DNA from: Hyphomicrobiaceae bacterium
GTDB taxonomy: Bacteria; Pseudomonadota; Alphaproteobacteria; Rhizobiales; Hyphomicrobiaceae
Length of the DNA stretch: 64,000 bases
Assembly (NCBI GenBank): GCA_022844275.1
Contig: JALHMB010000008.1
Span: forward strand, 62,001 to 126,000
Direction: 5' to 3'
In this document: in pieces, positions 26,801-34,516 of the stretch
Position numbering within the stretch: position 1 is the stretch's first letter
How the letters are laid out: every line of letters begins with the position of its first letter
Program-made: the position numbers and the translations under genes
The notes under the pieces: generated by a model
What the model was told of the DNA's origin: nothing
The model's database searches: none
The model's input: the letters and a program-made list of their open reading frames with translations, nothing else

Positions 26801-28538
26801 CGCGGCCTGGCAGGCCCCTTCCACGAGCGTGCATCCAGGTCATGCGGGCGGAACCGACGATCCCGGCGACGGCCTGGCCGCGGAAGGGCTCGAGCGACGG
26901 CTGCCACGGCGCCAGCGTGAAGGTGTCCTCTCGGCGGATAACCGCGATCTTACCGGTCGGCGTCGTGATGGCGTGATCGTAGGTGCCGGTGATCCGGACG
27001 CCGGGCATGGGTGGCGCGAAGGCGGCGTTGAGACGCCGCGAGACATCGGCTGCGAGCTGCTGCGTCTCGGCCTGACGCAGCGCCTTCATCATGTCGGCGC
27101 GCGGCACCTGCTTGCCGTCCTGCGTCTGCTCGATGAGTTGCCTGCCGACCAGCCAATCGGTGCGCGCCTTGAGGGCTTTGTCCGCCTCGGCCGTGAAGCC
27201 CGTGGTCCGGATCTCCGGCTGCCATCTGGTCACGATGGCCTGGTCCAGCCAGGTCGGTCCCTCGTAGGTCGTCTGCCGGTCGAGATCGGTTGCGGACAGC
27301 AGATGCAGGCGAGGCACCGATGATGGCTTCTCGTTGAGGCCGCCACCGGCAAGGGCGACGATGTTGCCGCGGACGGGCACCGTCTCTGGCTTCAGGCGGC
27401 CGAGGTCGGCATAGTGCACGCGCCCGTCGACGGCATCGATGATGACCCAAGTGCGATCGGTGATCTCGTCGACCATGCCGACGCCGACGACCTTCCCGAC
27501 GAGTGGCACCCTGCGCGGCCCGCGCTCGAACAGCGCCATGGCGGCCGCGCCGCGCTCGATGCCGGCCTCCCTCAAGGCGCGCTGCATCATCTTGAACTTG
27601 TCGGCGCGATCGCCGAGCTGACGCAGCTTGGTCTCGGCGTTGGTGTCGAGAGACCAGACGCCCGGTTGCCGTTCTGATGCGAGCCCCAACCGCTGCAATG
27701 TCCGCAGGCGCCCGATCCGCAACGTCCGCTGCGTCGGATCATTCTCCTCGCTGGCCGTGATGACGAGGATGTTGTCTTTCGCGCGTGCCATGAGCTGGCG
27801 ATCGAGCCGTGTCAACCGCTCCTGGCCGACTTCGTTGAAGAGCTTCTGGATGCGCTCGAGCTGTGTCTCGGGGCCGAGCTCCAATGTCACCAAGGCTTGG
27901 GCACGGGCACGCACGCCATGGCCGATGTAGTCCCGAGCCATGACGAGATCGCGACCCTGCTCGTCACGTCCGCGGATGACGACGTGCGTGTGCGGATGTC
28001 CGGTATTGAAGTGATCGACCGCCACCCAGTCGAGCTTAGTATCGAGATCGCGCTCCATCTGCGCGAGGAGATCGCGGATGAACGGCTTCAGGTCCGGCAG
28101 GCGCGCGCTATCCTCGGCGGAGACGATGAAACGAAACTGATGCGGGTCGTGCCCGGAGCGCTCGAGGAAGCCGGCGCCATCGACATCGTCGCGCTGTGCA
28201 TCGTAGAGGTGACCGGGGGCGCCCTCGCGGTTGACACCATCGCGCTGGATGTACTTCAGGTGCGCGCGCGCGGCGCCCATATCGCCGGCAGCGATGCGCG
28301 TGTAGCGCGCCTTGACGATGACGCGGCGGCTGCCTGGCGCGATGAGACCGGCAGCCGCGCGCACACCGGCGCCCATCCCCCGTTTCGGCATCGCCGATGT
28401 GATGTGGCCGCGTTGCCGCACGGCGCGTGCGCCGGCGCGTCCGGTCTCTCTGAGCATCTGCGTGTTGGTGCGCAGTTGCGCGTTGCTAGCGGTGTCGCGG
28501 ATGCGTCCGAGCTTTGGCTTGAACTCGTCTTGGGCCAT
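26796..28538 (-). CDS. VirD2-like relaxase with DUF3363 region
   Basis: A 580-residue relaxase that would nick oriT and lead the strand into the recipient. The nuclease part has RAHLKYIQRDGV around residues 91-102 with a candidate tyrosine, and the metal-site histidines HPHTH at 181-185 within DHFNTGHPHTHVVIRG. The C-terminal DUF3363 part (about 230-560) is typical of alphaproteobacterial ICE relaxases. The ATG at 28538 follows GGGGGAT, which lies in an inverted repeat (28544-28571). Its usual neighbour traG is 24 kb to the left. The C-terminus abuts the kinase remnant and looks complete. Confidence 0.9.
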   Translation of the reverse strand: MAQDEFKPKLGRIRDTASNAQLRTNTQMLRETGRAGARAVRQRGHITSAMPKRGMGAGVRAAAGLIAPGSRRVIVKARYTRIAAGDMGAARAHLKYIQRDGVNREGAPGHLYDAQRDDVDGAGFLERSGHDPHQFRFIVSAEDSARLPDLKPFIRDLLAQMERDLDTKLDWVAVDHFNTGHPHTHVVIRGRDEQGRDLVMARDYIGHGVRARAQALVTLELGPETQLERIQKLFNEVGQERLTRLDRQLMARAKDNILVITASEENDPTQRTLRIGRLRTLQRLGLASERQPGVWSLDTNAETKLRQLGDRADKFKMMQRALREAGIERGAAAMALFERGPRRVPLVGKVVGVGMVDEITDRTWVIIDAVDGRVHYADLGRLKPETVPVRGNIVALAGGGLNEKPSSVPRLHLLSATDLDRQTTYEGPTWLDQAIVTRWQPEIRTTGFTAEADKALKARTDWLVGRQLIEQTQDGKQVPRADMMKALRQAETQQLAADVSRRLNAAFAPPMPGVRITGTYDHAITTPTGKIAVIRREDTFTLAPWQPSLEPFRGQAVAGIVGSARMTWMHARGRGLPGRA

Positions 28539-28807
28539 GGTGATCCCCCAACGGTGTGTTGTGCCGGGGGAGATGTTGCGAGATCCGATTTCGTCAAGAC
28601 GGAGTCGTACAAAGTGCCTGGTTTACAAGGCGTATTTCGCGCGCTGACTCTACGATCGTGAAAGCAGAGTCGCGTGAAGTCCAGTAACGACGGGATATCT
28701 GAGCGCCAACGACTCCATCTTTTTATCTTGATGTCCTCCCCAGCCATCTCACACCGCACAAACTCTCCGAAATCGCGCCTGCAGAACGCACGCGAGATCA
28801 CGATCCG

Positions 28808-28927
28808 CTAGGTCATCGCGGCGAGTCGAGGCCGCACCGGAAAGGGAAAAAGAGCGGCCGCAAATGCAGCGAGCACGACGGCAATGAGGGCGAGAAAGAC
28901 AGGCTTCAGCCTGTTGCTCGCGCTCAT
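28808..28927 (-). CDS. Possible 39-residue membrane peptide
   Basis: MSASNRLKPVFLALIAVVLA begins a short protein that is one hydrophobic helix followed by FPFPVRPRLAAMT. It lies between the DUF736 and relaxase genes. No family is known to me and the ribosome site is weak, so it is tentative. The surrounding 28539-29033 gap otherwise holds only hairpins and the likely relaxase control region. Confidence 0.3.
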   Translation of the reverse strand: MSASNRLKPVFLALIAVVLAAFAAALFPFPVRPRLAAMT

Positions 28928-28990
28928 CAGTGGCTGTCGCACATGCGCATGTCCGGGTGGGCGGGTGGGCCTCTTCGCGGAACGCGAAGG

Positions 28991-29020
28991 AGCCCTCGCG
29001 CCGGTGTCGGCGCGAGGGCT
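28991..29020 (-). terminator. Long hairpin just downstream of the DUF736 gene
   Basis: AGCCCTCGCGCC pairs with GGCGCGAGGGCT, with a further G-C pair and a GTGT loop. It lies 14 bases beyond the stop of DUF736. A second hairpin, TTGAGCC, GCA, GGCTCAA (29021-29037), covers that stop. No clear T-run is seen on the minus strand. Confidence 0.5.
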
Positions 29021-29033
29021 TTGAGCCGCAGGC

Positions 29034-29351
29034 TCAATCCTGCGGGTTCCAGATGAGAGCGAAGACGTTGGGATCGGACCGGCCGGCGGCACGGCCGAGG
29101 TTGGCGTAGAGCTTGCCGAGCTCAGGCGCCGAGATCGAGAGCGAGATGTACTCGACGCCGGAGGTCTTACCGATCCGCAGCCAACCGGCGCCGATCTCGG
29201 TTCCGTTAGCGAGGACGCGGAAGTCCGGATGGTGCTCGGAGGGCTTGTCAGCGACCGGGACGATGCTGATTTGCGCCCGCCGCGAGAGGGTCCGGAGCTC
29301 GCCGTCGTAGCGGCCGTCCTCGCGCTTGGTGACGTATCCGATCGTAGCCAT
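29034..29351 (-). CDS. DUF736 protein
   Basis: A 105-residue protein starting MATIGYVTKREDGRYDGELR, typical of DUF736, with GAGWLRIGKTSGVEYISL in the middle and NVFALIWNPQD at the end. The start is fixed by AGGA upstream; the longer frame to 29540 is not real. DUF736 genes are common in the transfer regions of rhizobial and sphingomonad plasmids and ICEs, near the relaxase, but no function is proven. A single-strand DNA-binding-like or regulatory role has been guessed. Confidence 0.9.
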   Translation of the reverse strand: MATIGYVTKREDGRYDGELRTLSRRAQISIVPVADKPSEHHPDFRVLANGTEIGAGWLRIGKTSGVEYISLSISAPELGKLYANLGRAAGRSDPNVFALIWNPQD

Positions 29352-30283
29352 GGTGTCGTTCCTCACGTTATCCCGGCGGAGACCTATTCCCTGCCGGCGA
29401 CGTGCAGATCGTGGCAGGCTGGAGCTGGTGGCACCCGACGGAGAGGAGCTCTGCTCCGCGGAGGAGGGCCGGAACGAAGTGGAGGACCCGCGCGGCACGC
29501 GCGGGTTGCCGCCGAGGCGACGCCTGCCACATCGTCGCACAAAGCTATGCGGGGATAGGACTCTCCCCCGCGGCCAGAGGAGCGGAGGCGTGGCGTCTGG
29601 GACGGCACAGGGCAGGACACGAGCGAAGTGGGCGACGGGGCAACGAGCTTCCGCCGGGCCAATCGCGCGGACGCCGGAGGTGACACGCGATCGCTGACGC
29701 TCCGGCGCGCAACGAGCGAAGGCGCTGAGACGTCGCCGGCGCGGTGAGGACAGAGCCGCAGGTGAGACGCTCGTCGTGGAGGGCGAGAGTGTGGCACGGC
29801 GACCGCGGGAGGATCGTGACGCGAATGCGCCGAGACGCCGTCTTTACGGCGGCTCGGTCGAACGAGCTCGCAGAGCCGTGAGATAGAGCCGTACTGAACG
29901 AGATCGTAAGATCGAGAGAAGGACCGCCCAGACTCACCTGCTGCCGAGGCAACGAGACTTGGGCATGGTTATGCTGCACCAGGGTGAATTGCAGACGTGT
30001 CGGCGACGTCGTTTGCCGATGTCCTGAAGCGTGCGCATGGGACTGACTCCAATAGCCGATCACGAACAGCAACCCAAAGCGTCGGATGTTGCAGTCCCAC
30101 TTCCGGGCGCGCCACAGCGACGAGCATTTATCTTGAGCTAGAGAAGAAATTTAGTGCGAATGCGACACCAATACGACACTACGGGGAAAGATTGGGATAT
30201 GGTAAAGGATGCACCTAAGCGTTCGGGCGAAAACTGCGCAGGTACGCTCGATGGTTTGGATCGAAGAGTGCAAGGATGGCCAG
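29352..30283. other. Long gene-free stretch with repeated purine-rich motifs
   Basis: About 930 bases without a supported gene. The + strand is GC- and purine-rich, with near-repeats such as ACGAGCGAAGTGGGCGACG and ACGAGCGAAGGCGCTGAGACG and several GAACGAG/GAGCCGT copies. A perfect hairpin, ACCCGCGCG, GCA, CGCGCGGGT, lies at 29486-29506. TTGGGATA at 30192-30199 matches one arm of the palindrome at 30594. It could hold a leader, a structured RNA, or the transfer origin. Confidence 0.4.
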
Positions 30284-30538
30284 CTAAGAGGCTTCGCCGT
30301 CAATGCTCTTGATGAGCTGGCGCATGGCAGCGACAGGCTCGAGACCGAGCGCGCGCACGACATCGACGAACTCGATCGCGCTCAGACGACGCTCCCCTCC
30401 TTCGTATTTGGCGACGAAGGATTGGGGCTTATCGAGACGCATAGCGACATCAGCCTGGGTCAGGCCGCGCTGTTCCCGAAGGTCACGCAGCAGCTTGCGG
30501 AGCTTAATTTGGTGCGGCGAGCGCAGCGTGTCGCGCAT
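30284..30538 (-). CDS. XRE-family helix-turn-helix regulator
   Basis: An 84-residue Cro/CI-like repressor. The helix-turn-helix is LREQRGLTQADVAMRLDKPQ followed by SFVAKYEGGERRLS, near residues 20-55. It is transcribed away from the hypothetical gene at 30670. Between them lies a perfect 17-base palindrome (30594-30610) that is a good candidate for its operator, so it probably represses itself and its neighbour. It belongs to the conjugation regulation block of the element. Confidence 0.88.
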   Translation of the reverse strand: MRDTLRSPHQIKLRKLLRDLREQRGLTQADVAMRLDKPQSFVAKYEGGERRLSAIEFVDVVRALGLEPVAAMRQLIKSIDGEAS

Positions 30539-30593
30539 TGCAGGAAGCCGGGATCAACTTTGACGGCTTCACCGCTTAATCCTGTTTTCGGAT

Positions 30594-30610
30594 TATCCCA
30601 TATTGGGATA
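30594..30610. promoter_or_regulatory. Palindromic operator candidate for the XRE regulator
   Basis: TATCCCA, TAT, TGGGATA: seven-base perfect arms in the divergent region between the XRE gene and the 30670 gene. A single arm (TTGGGATA) recurs at 30192-30199, downstream of the XRE gene. Confidence 0.55.
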
Positions 30611-30669
30611 TTTTTGTAGTTGGCTGGGTTGGCTGTGCGGAGTAGAGCGCGATGACCGGAGTAGAAGGA

Positions 30670-31080
30670 ATGCCTTTCTTCGAGCGTGACGAAGGCGATA
30701 TGTACTCCTTGCCGGCGGAATGCTACGTCGCCGGTTTCCGGCTGTCGGGAGATGATGTTCCCGCGGCCAGAATGACGTTGCCGGCCGAGCTCGTCGACCG
30801 GGCCGTGCTCACGGGGGCACAGCTGTCAGTGTGGCTGACCGCGCGCACCGGCCGGCTGATCCTCGACGGCGACGGCGTTGACGACGACACGCTGGAAGCC
30901 GCGCTTGCTGCTGGTCCCATGCGTGACCAGACACTTCTGACGTTGATCGACCGATGTCTCGATCCGGATCATCTTTCGATGGAAGATGATCCGGTCGGCG
31001 ACCTGATGTCACTGCGGGCGCAGCTCGCCCAGGCGCTAGCCAAAGTCGACGATGCCTTGGCGCGTCTGCAGCGCGGCTAG
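30670..31080 (+). CDS. Hypothetical protein, divergent from XRE regulator
   Basis: A 136-residue acidic protein beginning MPFFERDEGDMYSLPAECYV. The middle has a SpoVT/SymE-like feel (RMTLPAELVDRAVLTGAQLS, then ARTGRLILDGDG), and the end is a leucine-rich helix, RAQLAQALAKVDDALARL. No family is certain. GGAG lies eight bases before the ATG at 30670; an in-frame ATG at 30652 is possible. Its 3' end overlaps the convergent TraF gene by 4 bases. It may be controlled by the palindrome at 30594. Confidence 0.65.
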   Translation: MPFFERDEGDMYSLPAECYVAGFRLSGDDVPAARMTLPAELVDRAVLTGAQLSVWLTARTGRLILDGDGVDDDTLEAALAAGPMRDQTLLTLIDRCLDPDHLSMEDDPVGDLMSLRAQLAQALAKVDDALARLQRG

Positions 31081-31541
31081 CGAGTCCATACGGGGATGGC
31101 CGTCCCTATGACGTTCCCATGTTCGACCGGCCCGAAATAGCGGCTGTCGAAGCTGCCGGGCTCGGTCGAAAGCACGAAAACCTCGGCTGCCGTCAAATGG
31201 CGGCATCCGTGCCAACGTGGCAGAAGACGTTGTCGCGTATCCCTCCTGTGGGCCAGTGCGCGTAGCCGGCCGCTGATCCTGATGATCTGGCCATGCCGGC
31301 AGACGGTGTCGCCGGAAACGGCGACCACCGGCTTGATCAGCCAACCACTTGCCGGCAAATAGCCGCGGGCGCTCGCTAACAACTTCGTCGCATTAGGCAG
31401 CCGGACGACTGCCAGTTGGCCCTTTGCCGCTATCCCGTTTGTCAACGCGTAGAGGCCAATTGGAATGCTGGAGCTGCCATTCCAAAGCAGGCTGGGTACG
31501 TATGCCTTCGGCCATGTCAGCATCAGGAGGCCGAAGACCAT
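31077..31541 (-). CDS. traF: TraF-like S26 signal peptidase
   Basis: A conjugation-type signal peptidase of the inner membrane that in RP4-like systems processes the pilin TrbC. An N-terminal hydrophobic segment is followed by NGSSSIPIGLYALTNG, which holds the catalytic serine region, then GWLIKPVVAVSGDTVC with the lysine, and RYFGPVEHGNVIGTAIPVWT at the end. The start is uncertain: ATG at 31541 gives 154 residues, slightly short, and the frame stays open to 31733. It overlaps the helix-turn-helix gene by about 150 bases, which suggests frame drift at the boundary. Confidence 0.82.
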   Translation of the reverse strand: MVFGLLMLTWPKAYVPSLLWNGSSSIPIGLYALTNGIAAKGQLAVVRLPNATKLLASARGYLPASGWLIKPVVAVSGDTVCRHGQIIRISGRLRALAHRRDTRQRLLPRWHGCRHLTAAEVFVLSTEPGSFDSRYFGPVEHGNVIGTAIPVWTR

Positions 31542-31767
31542 TGTCGCCAGTAGAGTCCGGCGGCGTCTTCGCGCTTTTCCTTCGTGCCGCCCGCTGCTCG
31601 GACCACCGAAGCAAGTCACCGAGGCGATAGACAACACGGCCGCCGTGATATCGGCACTCAGGTCCGGTCTTCTTTGATCGGTGATTGTCCAGCGTGCCTT
31701 TGGCCATGCGCAGAAATCTGGCAGCTTCCTCAACGGTCAGGAATATCTCGTCGGGATTGTCGGACAT
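31393..31767 (-). CDS. Helix-turn-helix (AlpA/excisionase-like) protein with extended tail
   Basis: A 124-residue protein. Residues 1-65 are an excisionase-like winged helix: FLTVEEAARFLRMAKGTLDN, then YHGGRVVYRLGDLLRWSEQR. Such small proteins regulate conjugation or act as directionality factors. Homologues usually end near residue 90. Here the frame runs on for about 50 more residues inside traF, giving a low-complexity tail, so the natural stop was probably lost. It starts at MSDNPDEIFL; the ATG 14 codons upstream is less likely. Confidence 0.78.
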   Translation of the reverse strand: MSDNPDEIFLTVEEAARFLRMAKGTLDNHRSKKTGPECRYHGGRVVYRLGDLLRWSEQRAARRKSAKTPPDSTGDNGLRPPDADMAEGIRTQPALEWQLQHSNWPLRVDKRDSGKGPTGSRPAA

Positions 31768-31860
31768 CGGTTTGCTCCTCCACCTTCTTGGGATTGCAGT
31801 GTCCTGCATTTTGATCTGTGTGGGGAGCGACTGTTTCGCTCCCCTTCAAACAGTCGGGAG

Positions 31861-32460
31861 TCATTTGAGGAACGTTCGCCATCCGCCTGAAATGAACCGC
31901 TGGGCGCGTAGCCAGTTGCGACGCATTCGTGCGGGCAGGATTCCGGTCGACCAATCTCTCTCGACGATTTCAATGCCGTGCAGGAAGATTGCTGCGTCGT
32001 AGTACCGTCGGCCGGCCGTTCTGAAGTCGTGCACGGCAATGGCGTCGCGCAAATTGACTTTCCGTGTGGTCCACGCGGCCAGCGAGGCGATTGTGACATC
32101 GTTGGACAGAATGCGTTCGAGATCGCAGAGGTGGGAGCCTATCAGGCCGATCATATCAATGCTGTGCGCCTTGAAGGCCAATCGCACTGGCCCCTTCTCA
32201 ACGTCAGCACCTTCGATCTCGAGTTGAAGCACGGCGCCATTGCCTCGTAGCAGGAGATGTTGGTGTCCCGCCGGGTCAACGAGAATGTGCTCGAGCGCCG
32301 GTAGGGCGGGGACAAATATCCCCCCATCGTCTGCCCGATTTGAGGCTGTGGCGATTGCAGAGAGGACGCCCTGAGTCGCCAGAGGCGAGTAGATCGGATG
32401 CGCGTTCTGCGCCGTCAGTGACGGATCAACGAAAGGATCGGAGCGCCCACACTTCAGCAT
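31861..32460 (-). CDS. DUF2285 protein
   Basis: A 199-residue protein. The N-terminal 100 residues contain ALPALEHILVDPAGHQHLLL, and the C-terminal DUF2285 part contains RRYYDAAIFLHGIEIVERDW and MRRNWLRAQRFISGGW, a basic helix-rich end typical of DUF2285. Such proteins form a pair with DUF6499 at the regulatory end of alphaproteobacterial ICEs and probably bind DNA. It overlaps the DUF6499 gene by 35 bases. Confidence 0.83.
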   Translation of the reverse strand: MLKCGRSDPFVDPSLTAQNAHPIYSPLATQGVLSAIATASNRADDGGIFVPALPALEHILVDPAGHQHLLLRGNGAVLQLEIEGADVEKGPVRLAFKAHSIDMIGLIGSHLCDLERILSNDVTIASLAAWTTRKVNLRDAIAVHDFRTAGRRYYDAAIFLHGIEIVERDWSTGILPARMRRNWLRAQRFISGGWRTFLK

Positions 32461-32677
32461 GAGGCGATGCCTCGTGCATCCGTGTGAAAAGCGCTCCGCT
32501 CTCCAATCGAGTGGTATCTTGAATGACTTTCAAGTGTGCGCGGGCCTCGTCCTGATAGACAGGGTCGCGGCGAAGGCCTTCCCAGGCCCAATCACGCCGT
32601 GTCAGCGTGCGCATATAGTCATAGGCTGCCAGAGTCGGCGGCCAGGGCGGGCCGACGTAATGCCGTACGCGATACAT
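32426..32677 (-). CDS. DUF6499 small regulator-like protein
   Basis: About 83 residues: PTLAAYDYMRTLTRRDWAWE, then GLRRDPVYQDEARAH, the DUF6499 pattern of a tyrosine-leucine helix and a WAWE-LRR-P-Y core. It is found upstream of DUF2285 in ICE regulation blocks, as here. AGGAG lies nine bases before the ATG at 32677; the ATG at 32683 is too close to it. It is the last backbone gene seen on this side, so the edge of the element may lie in the next 600 bases. Confidence 0.8.
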   Translation of the reverse strand: MYRVRHYVGPPWPPTLAAYDYMRTLTRRDWAWEGLRRDPVYQDEARAHLKVIQDTTRLESGALFTRMHEASPHAEVWALRSFR

Positions 32678-32683
32678 TGGCAT

Positions 32684-33258
32684 TTTCTCCTGTGAGCGCT
32701 CTTCGATGATCTAAGAGTGGCTTCCTTTCTTCTCATGTCGTAAGGGCCATCGGCGTCCTCACTTCCAAGCTCGGTTGTCGGCGATCGTCGCACGCACATC
32801 TGGAGAGACACACGGAAATAGTGAACGCGACAGCGCCGCCGGCGACATTGGCGGGCGGCGAGGAAATTGGTCTGGCGCGGCGCACGAGCGCAATCGACTA
32901 TTGATCGAGTACGGCATTGTCTGATGAGCGGATGATATGGGCGCACAGGTCAATGGTAAAGCTAACCGACGAGGTTCCTCCTGCTGGCCGGATGGCGTTT
33001 CTGGCGGTTGAAATGCGCCATAACCTAGTCGCGCCAAGTGGCGATCGATATCGAGACGCTGGCGTTCGGCGTGGCATTGACTGCAAGCTTTTGCAGGCGG
33101 TATCGCAAGTTCGATCGTCTCCATATCGACCACCAAGCAACATCCAAAGCTATGTACGAGCCAGGTATTGAAGTCACGCAGTTTGCCGCGACCGCCGCCA
33201 CGCCTGCTTGAGGCGAGAAATACAGACGCCTTGACGGCCGACATGCGGGTGGAAACGC
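32684..33258. other. Gene-free stretch between conjugation block and metabolic block
   Basis: About 575 bases. Open frames of up to about 200 codons exist on both strands, but none has a recognisable domain, start signal or composition, and the longest overlaps the cyclopropane synthase gene antisense. The stretch marks the change from ICE backbone to metabolic cargo or chromosome. Confidence 0.4.
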
Positions 33259-34515
33259 TCACTCGGCAGCAACGTTCGATAGCGCTGTTGGTCCCGAGTC
33301 GCACGCTGCGAGGTTCGCTGAACGCATACCGATGTAGTCCCGGGTGAGTGGTACGGCATTCTGGTGCTTGGCCAGTTGGATTTGAAACACCACAAGCCCG
33401 CAATGACGAAAGCCCGCCTCACAGGCGGAGAGATAGAACTCCCACAACCGACAAAAGCGCTCATCATAGATTTGCGCCGCATCAGCCCATCGCGCGAGAA
33501 AGCGATCCCGCCACGCCCTGAGTGTCTCCGCATAGTGCAGACGCAGAATTTCAATGTCCGTAACGATCAGACCTGAGCGCTCGATAGCCGGGCTCATTTC
33601 GGACAGGGCGGGAACGTAACCGCCGGGAAATATATACTTGGCAATCCAAGCATTGCTGCTGCCGGGTCCATCCGAGCGACCGATAGTGTGCAGCAGCATG
33701 ACACCGTCGTCCGTCAGAAGGTCTCGAGCTCTTTCAAAAAAGCTGTTGTAGTAGGCGGCACCGACGTGCTCGAACATGCCAACGGAAACGATCCGGTCAT
33801 AGTGTTCGCTCACTGAGCGATAGTCTTGCAGCCGGAATTCCACGCGCGATGCCAGTTGCTCGCTTTGGCTCCGCTGACAGGCGAGTTCTAGCTGCTCTTC
33901 CGACAAGGTAATGCCCGTTACGTTGGCACCACACTGCTGGGCGAGATACAGTGCGAGCCCGCCCCAGCCGCTGCCGATATCGAGAACCCGGTGACTCGGT
34001 TCTATCAGGAGTTTCGCCGCAATATGCCGTTTCTTGGCAAGCTGTGCTTCTTCAAGGTTTTGCCCTACCCGCTCGAAGTAGGCGCACGAATACTGCCAGT
34101 CCCCATCGAGAAACAGCGCATAAAGTCGACTGTCCAGATCATAGTGATGCGCTACATTCCGCTTGGCTCTATGGACACTATTGCGACGATATAGGACATC
34201 CGGAGTGCTCCTCAGCCACTCGCGGATCTGCGTGAGGCGAGAGGGGTAGGCCGTCCTGATATTGCGTGCGACGAGTTCCAGAAGGTCATAGATTCTGCCG
34301 CGCACCATGACCATCCGGCCATCGGTAAAGAGCTCTCCGAGCGCAAGCGTTGGATCGAGTACAAGCTGCCACTCGGCGGCTCGGTCGGTCAACCGCACGG
34401 CAACCGCTTGGCCCGTGCCATCGCCTACCGAGAACTTTGCTCCGGAGGATCGTTCCACCTCGAGGCGACCCTGCCGGACAACGCGCGTAAGAAACAACCG
34501 GAGAAGAGAGGCCAC
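33259..34515 (-). CDS. cfa: Cyclopropane-fatty-acyl-phospholipid synthase
   Basis: A 418-residue SAM-dependent enzyme that adds a methylene bridge to unsaturated membrane lipids, often under acid, stationary-phase or low-oxygen stress. An N-terminal domain (RAAEWQLVLDPTLALGELFT) precedes the methyltransferase: HHYDLDSRLYALFLDGDWQY, VLDIGSGWGGLALYLAQ (SAM site), VSVGMFEHVG and KYIFPGGYVPALSE. All are family hallmarks. I place the start at GTG 34515, one base after the DUF3141 stop, with GGAG eight bases upstream. The frame stays open to 34626, but that would overlap by 110 bases. Confidence 0.93.
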   Translation of the reverse strand: MASLLRLFLTRVVRQGRLEVERSSGAKFSVGDGTGQAVAVRLTDRAAEWQLVLDPTLALGELFTDGRMVMVRGRIYDLLELVARNIRTAYPSRLTQIREWLRSTPDVLYRRNSVHRAKRNVAHHYDLDSRLYALFLDGDWQYSCAYFERVGQNLEEAQLAKKRHIAAKLLIEPSHRVLDIGSGWGGLALYLAQQCGANVTGITLSEEQLELACQRSQSEQLASRVEFRLQDYRSVSEHYDRIVSVGMFEHVGAAYYNSFFERARDLLTDDGVMLLHTIGRSDGPGSSNAWIAKYIFPGGYVPALSEMSPAIERSGLIVTDIEILRLHYAETLRAWRDRFLARWADAAQIYDERFCRLWEFYLSACEAGFRHCGLVVFQIQLAKHQNAVPLTRDYIGMRSANLAACDSGPTALSNVAAE

Positions 34516-34516
34516 G

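Noticed and set aside
28808-29092. Longer 94-residue version of the small peptide upstream of the relaxase
   Set aside because: The first 55 residues read through the DUF736 terminator hairpins and have no protein-like composition; only the last 39 could be real.
32759-33403. A 214-codon minus-strand frame after the cyclopropane synthase gene
   Set aside because: It overlaps the 3' end of the synthase gene in another frame, has low-complexity composition and no domain.
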